Numbered from the stretch's first letter, positions 18,295-29,614 are shown. The stretch: DNA of 64,000 nucleotides from Faecalibacterium prausnitzii (GCF_003324185.1 NZ_PXUP01000007.1:1-64000); one strand, 5' to 3'. Translations and numbers: made by a program. Notes: a model not told the origin generated them from the letters alone.

Positions 18295-18344
18295 AGAGTG
18301 CATCTCTGCCATGGGCGGATTTCACATTTGGGAGTTCCCATCAA

Positions 18345-18376
18345 AAAAGGGATGCCGCGCACGCAGCATCCCTTTT
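18345..18376 (-). terminator. Terminator of the lepA operon
   Basis: AAAAGGGATGC/GCATCCCTTTT stem, followed on the minus strand by a T-tract. It lies 14 bases past the lepA stop. Confidence 0.8.
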
Positions 18377-18389
18377 GCATATTTGCAGA

Positions 18390-20201
<1,812 letters not shown>

Positions 20202-20220
20202 GTAGTTCCTCCGGGCAGCT

Positions 20221-21423
20221 TTATGCTTCTAAGATCCAGTCCTCCACGGCCACGATCTGTCCGTGGTCGCGGTAGACGCGGGGCACGCGGCGGGAAACGC
20301 CGCACAGCACTTCGTAGGGAATGGTATCAGTCTTGCGGGCAATGGTCTCTGCGGTGTCGCTCACGGTGCCGCCCCACAGGATGGCTTCATCGTCCTCGCG
20401 CACATCCGGTACATCGGTCACGTCCACCATCATCTGATCCATACACACCCGCCCCAGCACCGGGCAGGCCTTGCCGTGGATCTCCACCACGCCCTTGCCG
20501 CAGCTCAAAAGCCGGGGGTAGCCGTCGGCATAGCCGGTGCAAAGGGTGGCTACCTTGGTGGGCTTTTCGGCGGTAAAGCGGCGGCCGTAGCTGGCGCACT
20601 GGCCGGGCTGCATCTCCTTGATCATGCTCACCACGGTCTTGAGGGTCATAACCGGCTTAAAGCGCCCAAAGCGTACCTCGTCGCTGGGGTCGTAGCCGTA
20701 CAGGATGATGCCGGGGCGCGCCATGCAGCGCTCCCGGGGCAACCCCTCCGGCCAGTCCGGGTGCAGCATGACCCCGGCAGAGTTGTCGCAGTGCACAAGG
20801 GCGGGTTCCCGCCCGGCAGCTTTCAGCGCGTGGAAAGCTTTCACGAACAGTGCGTGCTGTTCGGCGGTATAGGCCACATTTTCCGGGGCGGTATCATCGG
20901 CCACGGAAAAATGCTGGAACAGGCCGGTCATTTCCAGCCCGGGCAGCGCACAGGCTTCCAGCATCTCCCGGATGGCGGCGTCAAAATCGGTGCGCAGGGC
21001 AAAGCCGATGCGCCCCATACCGGTGTCGGCCTTGAGGTGGATATGCACTCTGCCGCCCGCCGCCACGGCAGCTTCGCTCAGGGCGCGTGCCTGCCCAAGG
21101 GAGTAGCAGGCCACGGTGATGTCGTTCTGGATCAGGGCGGCGGCGTAGGCGGGCTGCACATGACCCAGAATGAGGATGGGCAAAGTCTGCCCTGCCTTGC
21201 GCAGCTGCACAGCCTCGGTCAGGCAGCTGACCGCCAGCCATGCGGCGCCCTCCTCGGCGAACACCCGGGCGCACTGTACCGCGCCGTGGCCGTAGCTGTC
21301 CGCCTTGACCACTGCGCACAGGGGCAGTTCCCCTGCCCGGGCTTTTACCTCCCGGAAATTATACCGAAGGGCCTCGAGGTCGATCTCGGCCCAGACGTGT
21401 TTTTCAAATGGTTGTTTCTGCAT
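20221..21423 (-). CDS. alr: Alanine racemase
   Basis: This 400-residue fold-type III PLP enzyme makes D-alanine for peptidoglycan. Lys40 in [11 protein letters not shown] binds PLP. The catalytic tyrosine region is intact ([13 protein letters not shown]), as are [13 protein letters not shown] and the [13 protein letters not shown] segment. The start at 21423 has AAGGA upstream; the open frame extends further only because it overlaps the TtcA-like gene, with which it shares 20 bases. It is slightly longer than typical Alr (about 370-390). Confidence 0.95.
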   Translation of the reverse strand: MQKQPFEKHVWAEIDLEALRYNFREVKARAGELPLCAVVKADSYGHGAVQCARVFAEEGAAWLAVSCLTEAVQLRKAGQTLPILILGHVQPAYAAALIQNDITVACYSLGQARALSEAAVAAGGRVHIHLKADTGMGRIGFALRTDFDAAIREMLEACALPGLEMTGLFQHFSVADDTAPENVAYTAEQHALFVKAFHALKAAGREPALVHCDNSAGVMLHPDWPEGLPRERCMARPGIILYGYDPSDEVRFGRFKPVMTLKTVVSMIKEMQPGQCASYGRRFTAEKPTKVATLCTGYADGYPRLLSCGKGVVEIHGKACPVLGRVCMDQMMVDVTDVPDVREDDEAILWGGTVSDTAETIARKTDTIPYEVLCGVSRRVPRVYRDHGQIVAVEDWILEA

Positions 21424-22204
21424 GATCTGTTTCCTTTTTTGGTACGATAAAGCTGCCCCGGCCCGTGTGGACGGGACGCCAGCCGTCAATGCCGCTCTCC
21501 TGCAAGGCATGGAGGGTCTTTTGCCGGAAGGCGTGGTCGGTGCGGCAGCGCTCCTGCACAAATTCCTTGGTCTGTTCCCGCACGGTAACGCCGTCGGCGG
21601 GGCAGCGGCTCTTCACGATGGGCAAACCCGCCTCCCGCACAGCGCACTGCACCTCGTACTCCGTTGCCAGCAGCATGGGGCGAATGAGGGTGAGGTCCCG
21701 CTGGGAGAGGTAGGTCACCGGCGAGAAGCAGCCGATGCGCCCCTCCCGCCAGAGGTTCATATAAAAGGTCTCCACGGCATCGTCCAGATGATGCCCCAGC
21801 GCCACCTTGTTGCAGCCAAGCTCCTGCGCGGCGGTGTGCAGCGCGCCCCGCCGCAGCTTGGCGCACAGGGCGCAGGGGTTCTTCTCCTTGCGGTACTCGA
21901 ACACCACCGGGCCGATCTCGGTGCGGCGCACCTCGTAGGGGATGCCGTGCTGCCGGAACAGCTCTGCCAGCGCGGAGTAGTCCATGGGCTGATGGTCGAA
22001 CTGCGGGTCCAGCGTGACCGCCACCACCTCGTAATCGAAGCCGATGTACTTGCGCAGCATGGAAAGACCGATGGTCAGCGCCACGCTGTCCTTGCCGCCG
22101 GAAACGCCCACCATCACCCGGTCGCCGGGGGCGATCATTTCATAGTCCTGTACGGCCTTGCGCATTAAACCGCAGAGCCGCTGCATTGCACGAAGATCAC
22201 TCAT
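21404..22204 (-). CDS. ttcA: TtcA-like tRNA thiolation protein
   Basis: A 266-residue PP-loop ATPase. The P-loop VSGGKDSVAL, CALCAKLRRG (CxxC) and a third cysteine in KSRCPADG match TtcA, which uses a [4Fe-4S] cluster to make 2-thiocytidine at tRNA position 32. The HHLDDAVETFYMNL motif is also present. The start at 22204 overlaps the stop of the upstream gene (ATGA); the open frame to 22573 is out-of-frame sequence of that gene. Assignment to TtcA rather than a related PP-loop thiolase is likely but not certain. Confidence 0.82.
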   Translation of the reverse strand: MSDLRAMQRLCGLMRKAVQDYEMIAPGDRVMVGVSGGKDSVALTIGLSMLRKYIGFDYEVVAVTLDPQFDHQPMDYSALAELFRQHGIPYEVRRTEIGPVVFEYRKEKNPCALCAKLRRGALHTAAQELGCNKVALGHHLDDAVETFYMNLWREGRIGCFSPVTYLSQRDLTLIRPMLLATEYEVQCAVREAGLPIVKSRCPADGVTVREQTKEFVQERCRTDHAFRQKTLHALQESGIDGWRPVHTGRGSFIVPKKETDHAETTI

Positions 22205-22770
22205 GACAGGCTCACGCTTTCTACCAGATTGACCACATCGCTGATGGACGCCAGCTTTGTCAGCGCCGAGACATAGACCACATCGCCGCTGTCGTAGGTG
22301 ATGGTGGCCAGCACGGCGTAGTAGGTGCGGATATCGCAGCGCACCGCCTCTACCGCTGCACCCTCCACGGTCAGGTTGACCTTGCGGGGCTTGATGACGC
22401 CGTAGGCCTGCTTGAGGTCGGCTTCCGAGTCCTCGATAAAGCTTTCGTAGCTGTCGGCGGTGCCCCGCTGTAACAAAACGGCCTGATAGTCCTCGCTGTC
22501 TGCCGTGTCGGCGGTGGCAAGCTCCAGCACGGTGCCGAGGGTTGCGTCCTCGGTCATGCGGCACACGCTCCACACGCTGCTGTCGTAGTAGACAGAGATG
22601 CCGTTCGTGCCGGTATAGTGGGTGTCGGGTGTCGCGGGGGTCTGCCGGTTCACCAGCAGGGTGAGCACCATGTAGGCTGCGATGCCCAGACAGATGAAAA
22701 TGGCCATCGCCGTCAGCAGCCTGGAACTGCGGCGCTGCGCCGAAGAAGTGCGGTCGATCTCATTTGGCAT
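22201..22770 (-). CDS. Small single-span membrane protein, unknown function
   Basis: A 189-residue protein with a short charged N-terminus, one TM helix (LLTAMAIFICLGIAAYMVLTLL) and a ~145-residue outer domain rich in beta-type sequence. No family is recognised. ATG 22770 is chosen because AAGGAG lies 10 bases upstream. It is the first gene of the unit with ttcA, alr and lepA, and is translationally coupled to ttcA. A PsbP- or LpqN-like fold is conceivable but unsupported. Confidence 0.75.
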   Translation of the reverse strand: MPNEIDRTSSAQRRSSRLLTAMAIFICLGIAAYMVLTLLVNRQTPATPDTHYTGTNGISVYYDSSVWSVCRMTEDATLGTVLELATADTADSEDYQAVLLQRGTADSYESFIEDSEADLKQAYGVIKPRKVNLTVEGAAVEAVRCDIRTYYAVLATITYDSGDVVYVSALTKLASISDVVNLVESVSLS

Positions 22771-22825
22771 GGATGTGTTCTCCTTGTGTTGGCAAGGGCA
22801 GCTGTGCACCGCCCATATCCTTTAT

Positions 22826-22854
22826 AGTATACCACAACCGCAGCGGGATTTGTA
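22826..22854 (-). promoter_or_regulatory. Possible promoter of the ttcA-alr-lepA unit
   Basis: Minus-strand TATACT (22826-22831) with a weak TACAAA -35 (22849-22854) at 17 bp spacing. Confidence 0.4.
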
Positions 22855-22993
22855 GCGGGCAAATGGCAAAAATATGCCGGTGTGGGCAAAAAACTTTTAC
22901 AAAAATCGGAATTCAGAAATCAAGAGGATTTGAGAGAAAACAAGCGATTTTGAGAGGTTCAAAAATTTCCGCCGAAAAAATCCAAAAATCATG

Positions 22994-23022
22994 TTGACAG
23001 GCGCGTTTTTGTGTTGTATACT
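22994..23022 (+). promoter_or_regulatory. Promoter of rplM-rpsI
   Basis: Consensus TTGACA (22994-22999), a 17-bp spacer and TATACT (23017-23022). The ~55-base leader (GCGCCCC...GGGTGCC can pair) may be an L13-type autoregulatory leader, but this cannot be confirmed by eye. The 313-bp gap between the flanking genes holds only these promoters. Confidence 0.85.
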
Positions 23023-23083
23023 GACACTCGCGCCCCAAAAGGGTGCCTGAAACGTACAAAAAGCTTATCAGGAGGAAATAGAT

Positions 23084-23512
23084 ATGAGCACTACTCTCGT
23101 AAAGCCCGCTGAAGTCGAGCGTAAGTGGTACCTGCTCGACGCTACCGGCAAGAGCCTGGGCCACGTCGCTGCTGAGGCCGCTGTTCTGCTGCGCGGCAAG
23201 CAGAAGGTCGATTACACCCCCAACGTGGACTGCGGCGATTTCGTGGTTGTCATCAACTGCGACAAGGCTGTTCTGACCGGCAAGAAGGCCGAGCAGAAGT
23301 TCCACATCACCCACAGCAAGTACATCGGCGGCCTGAAGAAGGTCCAGTACAGCAAGCTGATGGCTGAGAACAGCGATCTGGCTATGACCTACGCTATCAA
23401 GGGCATGATCCCTTCCAACACCATCGGTGATAAGGCTCTGACCCGCCTGCACTGCTACCAGGGTGCCGAGCACGCTCACGCTGCTCAGAAGCCCGAGAAG
23501 ATCGAGTTCTAA
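23084..23512 (+). CDS. rplM: Ribosomal protein L13 (uL13)
   Basis: A 142-residue large-subunit protein of standard length, with [34 protein letters not shown] and [27 protein letters not shown] lies 8 bases upstream of the ATG. Codon use is highly biased. It is cotranscribed with rpsI, 17 bases downstream, as in most bacteria. Confidence 0.98.
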   Translation: MSTTLVKPAEVERKWYLLDATGKSLGHVAAEAAVLLRGKQKVDYTPNVDCGDFVVVINCDKAVLTGKKAEQKFHITHSKYIGGLKKVQYSKLMAENSDLAMTYAIKGMIPSNTIGDKALTRLHCYQGAEHAHAAQKPEKIEF

Positions 23513-23529
23513 GAAGGAGGCAATCGAAT

Positions 23530-23928
23530 ATGTACGAAACCAAACCTTATTTCTACGGCACTGGTCGTCGTAAGGATTCCGTTGCCCGCGTTCGCGTTTA
23601 CACCGGCACCGGTAAGATCACCATCAACGATCGTGATATCGACAACTACTTCGGTCTGGAGACCCTGAAGCTGATCGTCCGTTCTCCGCTGGTCCTGCTG
23701 GGCCTGGAGGGCAAGTATGACGTCGTCGTCCGCGTTTCCGGCGGCGGTGTTTCCGGTCAGGCTGGCGCTATCCGTCACGGCCTGAGCCGCGCCCTGCTGC
23801 AGCAGAGCGACGAGAACCGTCCTGTGCTGAAGAAGGCTGGCTTCCTGACCCGCGATCCTCGTATGAAGGAGCGTAAGAAGCCAGGTCTGAAGGCTGCACG
23901 TCGTGCTCCCCAGTTCTCCAAGCGCTGA
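23530..23928 (+). CDS. rpsI: Ribosomal protein S9 (uS9)
   Basis: A 132-residue small-subunit protein. [16 protein letters not shown] at the start, [19 protein letters not shown] in the middle and the basic tail [25 protein letters not shown], whose C-terminus contacts P-site tRNA. AAGGAGG precedes the ATG. The last 25 bases belong to a downstream tandem duplication and are also one arm of a 16-bp inverted repeat. Confidence 0.98.
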   Translation: MYETKPYFYGTGRRKDSVARVRVYTGTGKITINDRDIDNYFGLETLKLIVRSPLVLLGLEGKYDVVVRVSGGGVSGQAGAIRHGLSRALLQQSDENRPVLKKAGFLTRDPRMKERKKPGLKAARRAPQFSKR

Positions 23929-23950
23929 TTATATTTCAGATGCAACTTTA

Positions 23951-23978
23951 CGGCTCTGCTTCGGCAGAGCCGTTTTTT
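23951..23978 (+). terminator. Terminator of rplM-rpsI, copy 1
   Basis: CGGCTCTGC/GCAGAGCCG 9-bp stem with a TTCG loop and TTTTTT. Confidence 0.92.
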
Positions 23979-24154
23979 GCTGCCCCTTTCCCGGAGAACA
24001 GGGGAGCACGACTGCGCATCTCCGACGGTTGCCCCGCAAGGGGCGAGCCGGAGGCGCTTATAAAACATTGCTCAAGCATCGCGTGCAGGGCGCAGCCCTG
24101 CCAGCGATGCTCCCCAGTTCTCCAAGCGCTGATTATATTTCAGACGCAACTTTA

Positions 24155-24182
24155 CGGCTCTGCTTCGGCAGAGCCGTTTTTT
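24155..24182 (+). terminator. Duplicated terminator, copy 2
   Basis: Identical CGGCTCTGC-TTCG-GCAGAGCCG-TTTTTT inside the second duplication unit. It has no gene of its own and would catch read-through from copy 1. Confidence 0.9.
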
Positions 24183-24343
24183 GCTGCCCCTTTCCCGGAG
24201 AACTGGGGAGCACGACTGCGCATCTCCGGCGGTTGCCCTGCAAGGGGCGAGCCGGAGGCGCTTTTAAATCCTTGCTCAAGCATCGCGTGCTAAAACAAAA
24301 AGCATGGGTTTGCGTCTATTCTGCAAACTTTTTATGAACCCTA

Positions 24344-24372
24344 TTGACAAAGTGGGTGAATAGGAGTATATT
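24344..24372 (+). promoter_or_regulatory. Promoter of clpB
   Basis: TTGACA (24344-24349), a 17-bp spacer and TATATT (24367-24372), a housekeeping sigma promoter immediately before the CIRCE element. Confidence 0.88.
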
Positions 24373-24373
24373 T

Positions 24374-24400
24374 TTAGCAGTCGAGCAGATAGAGTGCTAA
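24374..24400 (+). promoter_or_regulatory. CIRCE operator (HrcA site)
   Basis: TTAGCAGTC-N9-GAGTGCTAA, differing from the classical inverted repeat TTAGCACTC-N9-GAGTGCTAA at one position. It covers the transcription start of clpB, so HrcA should repress clpB until heat shock. Confidence 0.92.
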
Positions 24401-24438
24401 AAACAAAACAAACTGCTCCGTAGGAGGCGTGCAAGACC

Positions 24439-24501
24439 ATGAAGAAGAACATCTGTATAATCAACTCACGGCTCTGCCGCCGCCGGGCGCGGAGCTGTTA
24501 G
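24439..24501 (+). CDS. Candidate 20-codon leader peptide upstream of clpB
   Basis: An ATG at 24439 is preceded by TAGGAGG with a 12-base gap and opens 20 codons to TAG at 24499-24501. The peptide starts MKKNICII and ends SRLCRRRARSC, so it has three cysteines and seven arginines. It lies wholly in the clpB leader, between CIRCE and the clpB ribosome site. Its 3' half forms a hairpin (GCTCTGC/GCGGAGC). Translation of a run of rare or limiting codons (CGC CGC CGG, TGC) could affect downstream expression. No known leader-peptide family is recognised; it may also be chance. Confidence 0.45.
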   Translation: MKKNICIINSRLCRRRARSC

Positions 24502-24559
24502 CAAAGAACTTATCCGTCCGCTAAAATAAACCTTCCGGTATGAATGGAGGCTTGACTTT

Positions 24560-27172
24560 ATGAATACCAATCAATATACCCAAAAGACCCTTGAGGCTTT
24601 GCAGGCAGCCCAGCAGCTGGCTGTGGAGTATCAGCACAATGCGCTGGAGCCCGCCCACCTGCTGCACGCACTGGCTGCGCAGGAAAACGGCCTGATCCCT
24701 CAGCTGCTGCAAAAGCTGAACGTTGACCCCGGCAGCTTTGCCGCCGCCGTGGCGGAAAAGCTGTCAGCGCTGCCCCGGGTGTCCGGCTCCGGTCGCGACC
24801 CCGATAAGGTCTATATCTCGCAGGCCACCGATAAGGTGCTCAGTGCCGCCGCCCGCGAAGCCAAGGCCATGAAGGACGACTTCATCAGCGTGGAGCATCT
24901 GTTCCTTGGCCTGCTGGACGAACAGGACCAGACCACCAGTGAGCTGTTCCGCGCCTTCAACCTGAAAAAGGACGCCTTTTTGCAGCAGCTTACCGCCGTG
25001 CGCGGCAACCAGCGGGTGACCACCGATAACCCGGAGGACACCTACAACGCACTGCAGAAGTACGGTCAGGATCTGGTGGAACTTGCCCGCAAGCAGAAGC
25101 TGGACCCCGTCATTGGTCGAGATCAGGAGATCCGCAATGTGATCCGTATCCTGTCCCGTAAGACCAAAAACAACCCCTGCCTCATCGGTGAGCCCGGCGT
25201 TGGTAAAACCGCCATCGCCGAGGGTCTGGCGCAGCGCATCGTGCGTGGCGATGTGCCCGAAAACCTGAAGAACCGCACCGTGTTCAGCTTGGACATGGGT
25301 GCTCTGGTGGCCGGTGCAAAGTACCGCGGCGAGTTCGAGGAACGCTTAAAGAGCGTGCTGAACGAGGTGAAAAAGAGCGAGGGCAAAATCATCCTCTTCA
25401 TCGATGAGCTGCACACCATCGTGGGTGCCGGTAAGACCGACGGCGCTATGGACGCAGGCAACCTGCTCAAGCCCATGCTGGCGCGCGGCGAGCTGCACTG
25501 CATCGGCGCGACCACGCTGGACGAGTACCGTCAGTATATCGAAAAAGACCCCGCACTGGAGCGCCGGTTCCAGCCGGTGCAGGTGGATGAGCCTACCGTG
25601 GAGGATACCATCTCCATCCTGCGCGGCCTGAAGGAGCGGTATGAGGTGTTCCACGGCGTAAAGATCAACGATAGCGCCCTGATCGCCGCTGCCACCCTTT
25701 CCGACCGCTATATCACCGACCGCTTCCTGCCGGATAAGGCCATCGACCTTGTGGATGAAGCCTGCGCCATGATCAAGACCGAGATGGACAGCATGCCCAG
25801 CGAGATGGACGATCTGGCACACCGCATCACCCAGCTGCAGATCGAGCAGGTGAGCCTGAAAAAGGAGACTGACGCTCTGAGCCAGAGCCGTTTGAAGGAT
25901 CTGGAAAAGGAGCTTGCCGAATTGCAGGATAAGTTCCGCAGCATGAAGGCAAAGTGGGAGAACGAGAAGAACGCCATTGGCAAGGTGCAGACTCTGCGCG
26001 AGCAGATCGAGCAGACCAATGCCGCCATCGAGAAAGCCCAGCGCGAGTACGACCTGAACAAGGCCGCCGAACTGAAATACGGCAAGCTGCCCCAGCTGCA
26101 AAAGCAGCTGGCCGAAGAGGAAAAGGTGGCTGCCGCCAAGAAGGAGGACAGCCTGCTGCGTGACCGCGTGACCGACGAGGAGATCGCCCGCATCGTGGCA
26201 CGCTGGACCGGCATCCCGGTGGAGAAGCTGGTGGAGGGCGAGCGCGAGAAGCTGCTGCATCTGGACGATGTGCTGCACCAGCGGGTCATCGGTCAGGACG
26301 AGGCTGTGACCAAGGTAAGCGAAGCCATTCTGCGCAGCCGCGCCGGTATTGCCAATCCCAACCGCCCTATCGGCAGCTTCCTGTTCCTCGGCCCTACCGG
26401 CGTGGGCAAGACCGAGCTGGCTAAGGCACTGGCACAGGCACTGTTTGACGACGAGCGCAACATGGTGCGTATCGATATGACCGAATATATGGAGAAGTTC
26501 AGCGTCAGCCGTCTGATCGGCGCGCCTCCGGGATATGTCGGTTATGAAGAGGGCGGCCAGCTGACCGAGGCTGTGCGCCGCAAACCTTACAGCGTGGTGC
26601 TGTTCGATGAGGTGGAAAAAGCTCACCCCGATGTGTTCAACATCCTGTTGCAGGTGCTGGACGATGGCCGCATCACGGATAGTCAGGGCCGCACCGTGGA
26701 CTTCAAGAACACGGTCATTATCCTGACCTCCAACCTTGGCAGTGATATCATCCTGAACGATCTGGAGCAGCGCCGTGCGCAGGGCTCCAACGAGCTGAGC
26801 GAGGATGCAAAGCACCAGATCGACCTGTTGCTCAAGAGCAAGTTCCGTCCCGAATTTTTGAACCGTCTGGACGAGATCGTCTACTACAAGAGCCTGACCA
26901 AGGACGAAATGCGCAAGATCGTGGATCTGCAGCTGCAGGATCTGCGCAACCGCATGGAGGAGGGCAAGCACCTCAAGCTGGAGGTCACCACCGCCGCCAA
27001 GGACTTCATCATTGATTCTGCCTACGACAGCGTCTATGGTGCACGTCCCATCAAGCGCTTCATCCAGAGCCGCGTGGAGACCCTGATCGCCAAGGCCATC
27101 ATCAAGGGCAGTTATGCCGAGGGCGATACCCTGACGGTGGATTATGACGGCAGCGCATTGGTTCTGCGTTAA
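24560..27172 (+). CDS. clpB: ClpB disaggregase
   Basis: This 870-residue AAA+ chaperone dissolves protein aggregates together with DnaK. The N-domain (1-145) is followed by NBD1 with Walker [10 protein letters not shown] and Walker [10 protein letters not shown]. The coiled-coil middle domain spans about residues 400-525. NBD2 has [25 protein letters not shown] and the [20 protein letters not shown] pore region. The length is normal and the middle domain marks ClpB rather than ClpA/C. GGAGG lies 9 bases upstream. HrcA control through CIRCE is predicted. Confidence 0.97.
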   Translation: MNTNQYTQKTLEALQAAQQLAVEYQHNALEPAHLLHALAAQENGLIPQLLQKLNVDPGSFAAAVAEKLSALPRVSGSGRDPDKVYISQATDKVLSAAAREAKAMKDDFISVEHLFLGLLDEQDQTTSELFRAFNLKKDAFLQQLTAVRGNQRVTTDNPEDTYNALQKYGQDLVELARKQKLDPVIGRDQEIRNVIRILSRKTKNNPCLIGEPGVGKTAIAEGLAQRIVRGDVPENLKNRTVFSLDMGALVAGAKYRGEFEERLKSVLNEVKKSEGKIILFIDELHTIVGAGKTDGAMDAGNLLKPMLARGELHCIGATTLDEYRQYIEKDPALERRFQPVQVDEPTVEDTISILRGLKERYEVFHGVKINDSALIAAATLSDRYITDRFLPDKAIDLVDEACAMIKTEMDSMPSEMDDLAHRITQLQIEQVSLKKETDALSQSRLKDLEKELAELQDKFRSMKAKWENEKNAIGKVQTLREQIEQTNAAIEKAQREYDLNKAAELKYGKLPQLQKQLAEEEKVAAAKKEDSLLRDRVTDEEIARIVARWTGIPVEKLVEGEREKLLHLDDVLHQRVIGQDEAVTKVSEAILRSRAGIANPNRPIGSFLFLGPTGVGKTELAKALAQALFDDERNMVRIDMTEYMEKFSVSRLIGAPPGYVGYEEGGQLTEAVRRKPYSVVLFDEVEKAHPDVFNILLQVLDDGRITDSQGRTVDFKNTVIILTSNLGSDIILNDLEQRRAQGSNELSEDAKHQIDLLLKSKFRPEFLNRLDEIVYYKSLTKDEMRKIVDLQLQDLRNRMEEGKHLKLEVTTAAKDFIIDSAYDSVYGARPIKRFIQSRVETLIAKAIIKGSYAEGDTLTVDYDGSALVLR

Positions 27173-27253
27173 AATTTACCGGTTTTGTACATGGAGTACA
27201 GGCCAAACGCTTGCACCCGTGTGCAGAATATGTTATTATAGAAAATAACATTG

Positions 27254-27300
27254 ATGTGCTTTTCATCGTGGAAATGGCAACGATGGAAAGCACATTTTTG
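27254..27300 (+). terminator. Terminator of clpB
   Basis: ATGTGCTTTTCATCGT/ACGATGGAAAGCACAT, a 16-bp stem with a wobble/mismatch, then TTTTT. Confidence 0.85.
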
Positions 27301-27401
27301 TATACGGAAAAGCCCGCTTGGCACGGTTGAAGCACAATGAAAATACAACGGGCAAATAAATCTAAATTTAAAACAGAAAGTTGAGTGTGATTCCCCTTTT
27401 T

Positions 27402-28706
27402 ATGGACGATGGCAGTATGACGCTCTGGGTAGCGCTGGTAGTATTGGTGGTATTCTCCGCCTTTTTCTCCGCATCCGAGACCGCATTTTCTTCCCTGAAT
27501 CAGATCCGCCTGAAAAGCCGCGCCGAGGACGGCGATACCTCTGCCGCCCGGGTGCTGGAAATGGCTGAAAAATACGATAAGCTGCTTTCCACCATCCTCA
27601 TCGGAAACAATATCGTGAACATTGCCGCAGCCTCCATTGGCACCATCCTTTTCACCAAGATGCTGGGTGCAGAGCGGGGCGCTACGGTGTCCACCATGGT
27701 GCTGACCGTGGTGGTGCTGATCTTTGGCGAGGTGACCCCCAAGAGCCTTGCCAAGGAGATGCCGGAAACGGTGGCCACCGCAGTTGCGCCGGTACTGAGC
27801 CTGCTGATGCTGGTGTTTACCCCGCTGACATGGCTGTTCAGCCAGTGGAAGCGCTTTCTGGGGCACTTTGTCCACAGCACCGAGGAGGACACCATCACCG
27901 AGGGTGAGCTGATGACCATGGTCAGCGAAGCCGAGAATGACGGCGAACTGACCGACCGGGAAAGCGAGCTGATCCGCAGCGCCATCGAGTTTGATGATGT
28001 GGAAGTGGAAGAGATCCTGACCCCCCGCGTGGATGTGATCGCGGTGGAGGACGATATGCCGCTGGAAGAGGTGGCACAGACCTTTGCGGAATCCGGCTAC
28101 TCCCGTCTGCCGGTGTACCACGACACCATTGATAACATCATTGGTGTGGTACATGAAAAGGACTTCTACATGGCACGCCTGAAAAAGGAGACCAAGCTGG
28201 AGGATCTGGTCAAGCCCACCCTCTACACCACCGGCTCCACCCAGATCTCCCAGCTGCTGCGCACCCTGCGTGAGCAGCACCATCACATGGCTGTGGTGGT
28301 GGACGAGTACGGCGGCACCGAGGGCATCATCACGCTGGAGGACATTCTGGAGGAGCTGGTAGGCGAGATCTGGGATGAGCACGACGAGGTGACCGAGGAC
28401 TTCCGCAAGCAGTCGGACGGCAGTTGGATCGTGCTGGGCAGCGCCGGTGTGGATGACCTGTACGAGCGGCTGGGTCTGCCGGAGGACGAGGATATCGACT
28501 CCAACACGGTGAACGGTCTGGTGCAGGAAAAGACCTGCCGCCTGCCCAAGGTAGGCGACCGCTTTACGCTGGGCAGCTACGACGGCGTGGTCACCCGCAC
28601 CGCCAAGCGCCGCGTGACCGAGGTGCGTCTGACCCCGGCGGAAAAGCCTGACACCAAAAAGGACGAAGAGGAAAAAGGCCACTTTGGCAGAATGACCTCT
28701 AAATAA
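27402..28706 (+). CDS. CNNM/HlyC-CorC family membrane protein
   Basis: About 434 residues. An N-terminal CNNM (DUF21) domain has four hydrophobic helices (AFFSASETAFSSLN, STILIGNNIVNIAAAS, VVVLIFGEVTPKSLAKE). A CBS pair follows (EEILTPRVDVIAVEDD, YSRLPVYHDTIDNIIGVVHEKD), then a C-terminal CorC_HlyC domain (VDEYGGTEGIITLEDILEELVGEI). Members export Mg2+/Co2+ or act in ion homeostasis; the old name hemolysin is misleading. The start is uncertain: TTG 27381, GTG 27387 and ATG 27402 are in frame and none has a strong ribosome site. Confidence 0.9.
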   Translation: MDDGSMTLWVALVVLVVFSAFFSASETAFSSLNQIRLKSRAEDGDTSAARVLEMAEKYDKLLSTILIGNNIVNIAAASIGTILFTKMLGAERGATVSTMVLTVVVLIFGEVTPKSLAKEMPETVATAVAPVLSLLMLVFTPLTWLFSQWKRFLGHFVHSTEEDTITEGELMTMVSEAENDGELTDRESELIRSAIEFDDVEVEEILTPRVDVIAVEDDMPLEEVAQTFAESGYSRLPVYHDTIDNIIGVVHEKDFYMARLKKETKLEDLVKPTLYTTGSTQISQLLRTLREQHHHMAVVVDEYGGTEGIITLEDILEELVGEIWDEHDEVTEDFRKQSDGSWIVLGSAGVDDLYERLGLPEDEDIDSNTVNGLVQEKTCRLPKVGDRFTLGSYDGVVTRTAKRRVTEVRLTPAEKPDTKKDEEEKGHFGRMTSK

Positions 28707-28722
28707 AACGGTATAAAGCACA

Positions 28723-28763
28723 ACACCCCCGGCACTGCAAAAGCAGCGCCGGGGGTGTATTTT
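28723..28763. terminator. Bidirectional terminator
   Basis: ACACCCCCGGC/GCCGGGGGTGT with an inner CTGC/GCAG, then ATTTTAT. It lies between the convergent CNNM gene and the SDR gene. Confidence 0.85.
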
Positions 28764-28771
28764 ATGGGCTT

Positions 28772-29572
28772 TTACTTAGGCTGGCGGCCAATATAGGCCA
28801 GAATGCCGCCATCGGCGTAGAGGATCTGGCCGTTCACGAAGTCGGATGCGTGGCTGGCAAGGAACACGCAGGGGCCAACCATGTCCTCCGGCTCGCCCCA
28901 GCGGCCTGCGGGGGTCTTGGCAACGATGAAGCTGTCAAAGGGATGACGGCTGCCGTCCGGCTGACGCTCACGCAGGGGAGCGGTCTGGGCGGTGGCAATG
29001 TAGCCGGGACCCATGCCGTTGCACTGGATGTTGTACTCGCCGTACTCAGAGGCGATGTTCTTGGTCAGCATCTTCAGCGCACCCTTGGCGGCAGCGTAGG
29101 CAGAGACGGTCTCGCGGCCCAGCTCGCTCATCATGGAGCAGATGTTGATGATCTTGCCCGCGCGCTTTTCCATCATGTCGGGCAGCACGGCCTTAGAGCA
29201 GTTGAAGGCACCGCCCACATGCACGTCGATCACCCGCATAAAGTCGGCGTGGCTCATCTCGATCATGGGCACGCGCTTCATCAGACCGGCGTTGTTCACC
29301 AGAATGTCCACCGGGCCGACCTCGGCCTTGATCTTTGCCACCATGGCGTTTACGGCGTCCTCGTCGGAAACGTCTGCCACATAGCCGTGGGCGTCGATGC
29401 CGGCAGCCTTGTAGGCGGCCATGCCCTTTTCTAAGCTGGCCTCAGAGGAGCAGTTGAAGCAGATGACGGCGCCGCACTTGGCCATGCCCTCTGCGATGGA
29501 AAAACCGATGCCGTGGGCACCGCCGGTGATCAGGGCTACCTTGCCCTGCAGGTTGAATGCAGACAGATCCAT
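28772..29572 (-). CDS. kduD: SDR dehydrogenase, KduD / gluconate 5-dehydrogenase type
   Basis: A 266-residue short-chain dehydrogenase. The cofactor motif is TGGAHGIGFSIAEG, NNAG is in LVNNAGLMKR, and the catalytic Ser-Tyr-Lys are in ICSMMSELGRETVSAYAAAKGAL. By context it reduces 2,5-diketo-3-deoxygluconate to 2-keto-3-deoxygluconate (KDG), the step after KduI. The start at 29572 follows AAGGAG. A terminator-like hairpin lies between kduI and this gene, so its level may be set lower than the rest of the operon. Confidence 0.82.
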   Translation of the reverse strand: MDLSAFNLQGKVALITGGAHGIGFSIAEGMAKCGAVICFNCSSEASLEKGMAAYKAAGIDAHGYVADVSDEDAVNAMVAKIKAEVGPVDILVNNAGLMKRVPMIEMSHADFMRVIDVHVGGAFNCSKAVLPDMMEKRAGKIINICSMMSELGRETVSAYAAAKGALKMLTKNIASEYGEYNIQCNGMGPGYIATAQTAPLRERQPDGSRHPFDSFIVAKTPAGRWGEPEDMVGPCVFLASHASDFVNGQILYADGGILAYIGRQPK

Positions 29573-29614
29573 GAGGTTCTCCTTTTTCACAGTATCCAAG
29601 TTAATTTTTTAGCA

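Larger units (their letters stand above)
23904..24290. repeat. 204-bp tandem duplication including the rpsI end
   Basis: Sequence from 23904 repeats from 24108 with about 97% identity over 183 bp (23904-24086 versus 24108-24290). Each unit holds the rpsI 3' end with its stop, a terminator, a palindrome around GTTGCCCC(T)GCAAGGGGCGAGC, and CTCAAGCATCGCGTGC. TGCTCCCCAGTTCTCC at 24108 is the exact inverse of GGAGAACTGGGGAGCA at 24197; the first unit has one mismatch (23993-24008). A hairpin (CAGGGC/GCCCTG, flanked by GCATCGC/GCGATGC) lies at the join, about 24077-24110. Confidence 0.9.

Noticed and set aside
22994-23083. A definite L13 leader riboregulator
   Set aside because: The leader is short and I could not confirm the known fold by eye; left as a possibility in the promoter entry.
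23904-24290. CRISPR array
   Set aside because: Only two direct repeats of about 183 bp with a 21-bp gap; this is a tandem duplication.
23903-24337. A 144-codon ORF across the duplication
   Set aside because: It is the repeat unit read twice out of frame with rpsI and contains two terminators.
27300-27401. A clear promoter for the CNNM gene
   Set aside because: Several AT-rich boxes are present, but none has acceptable -35/-10 spacing.
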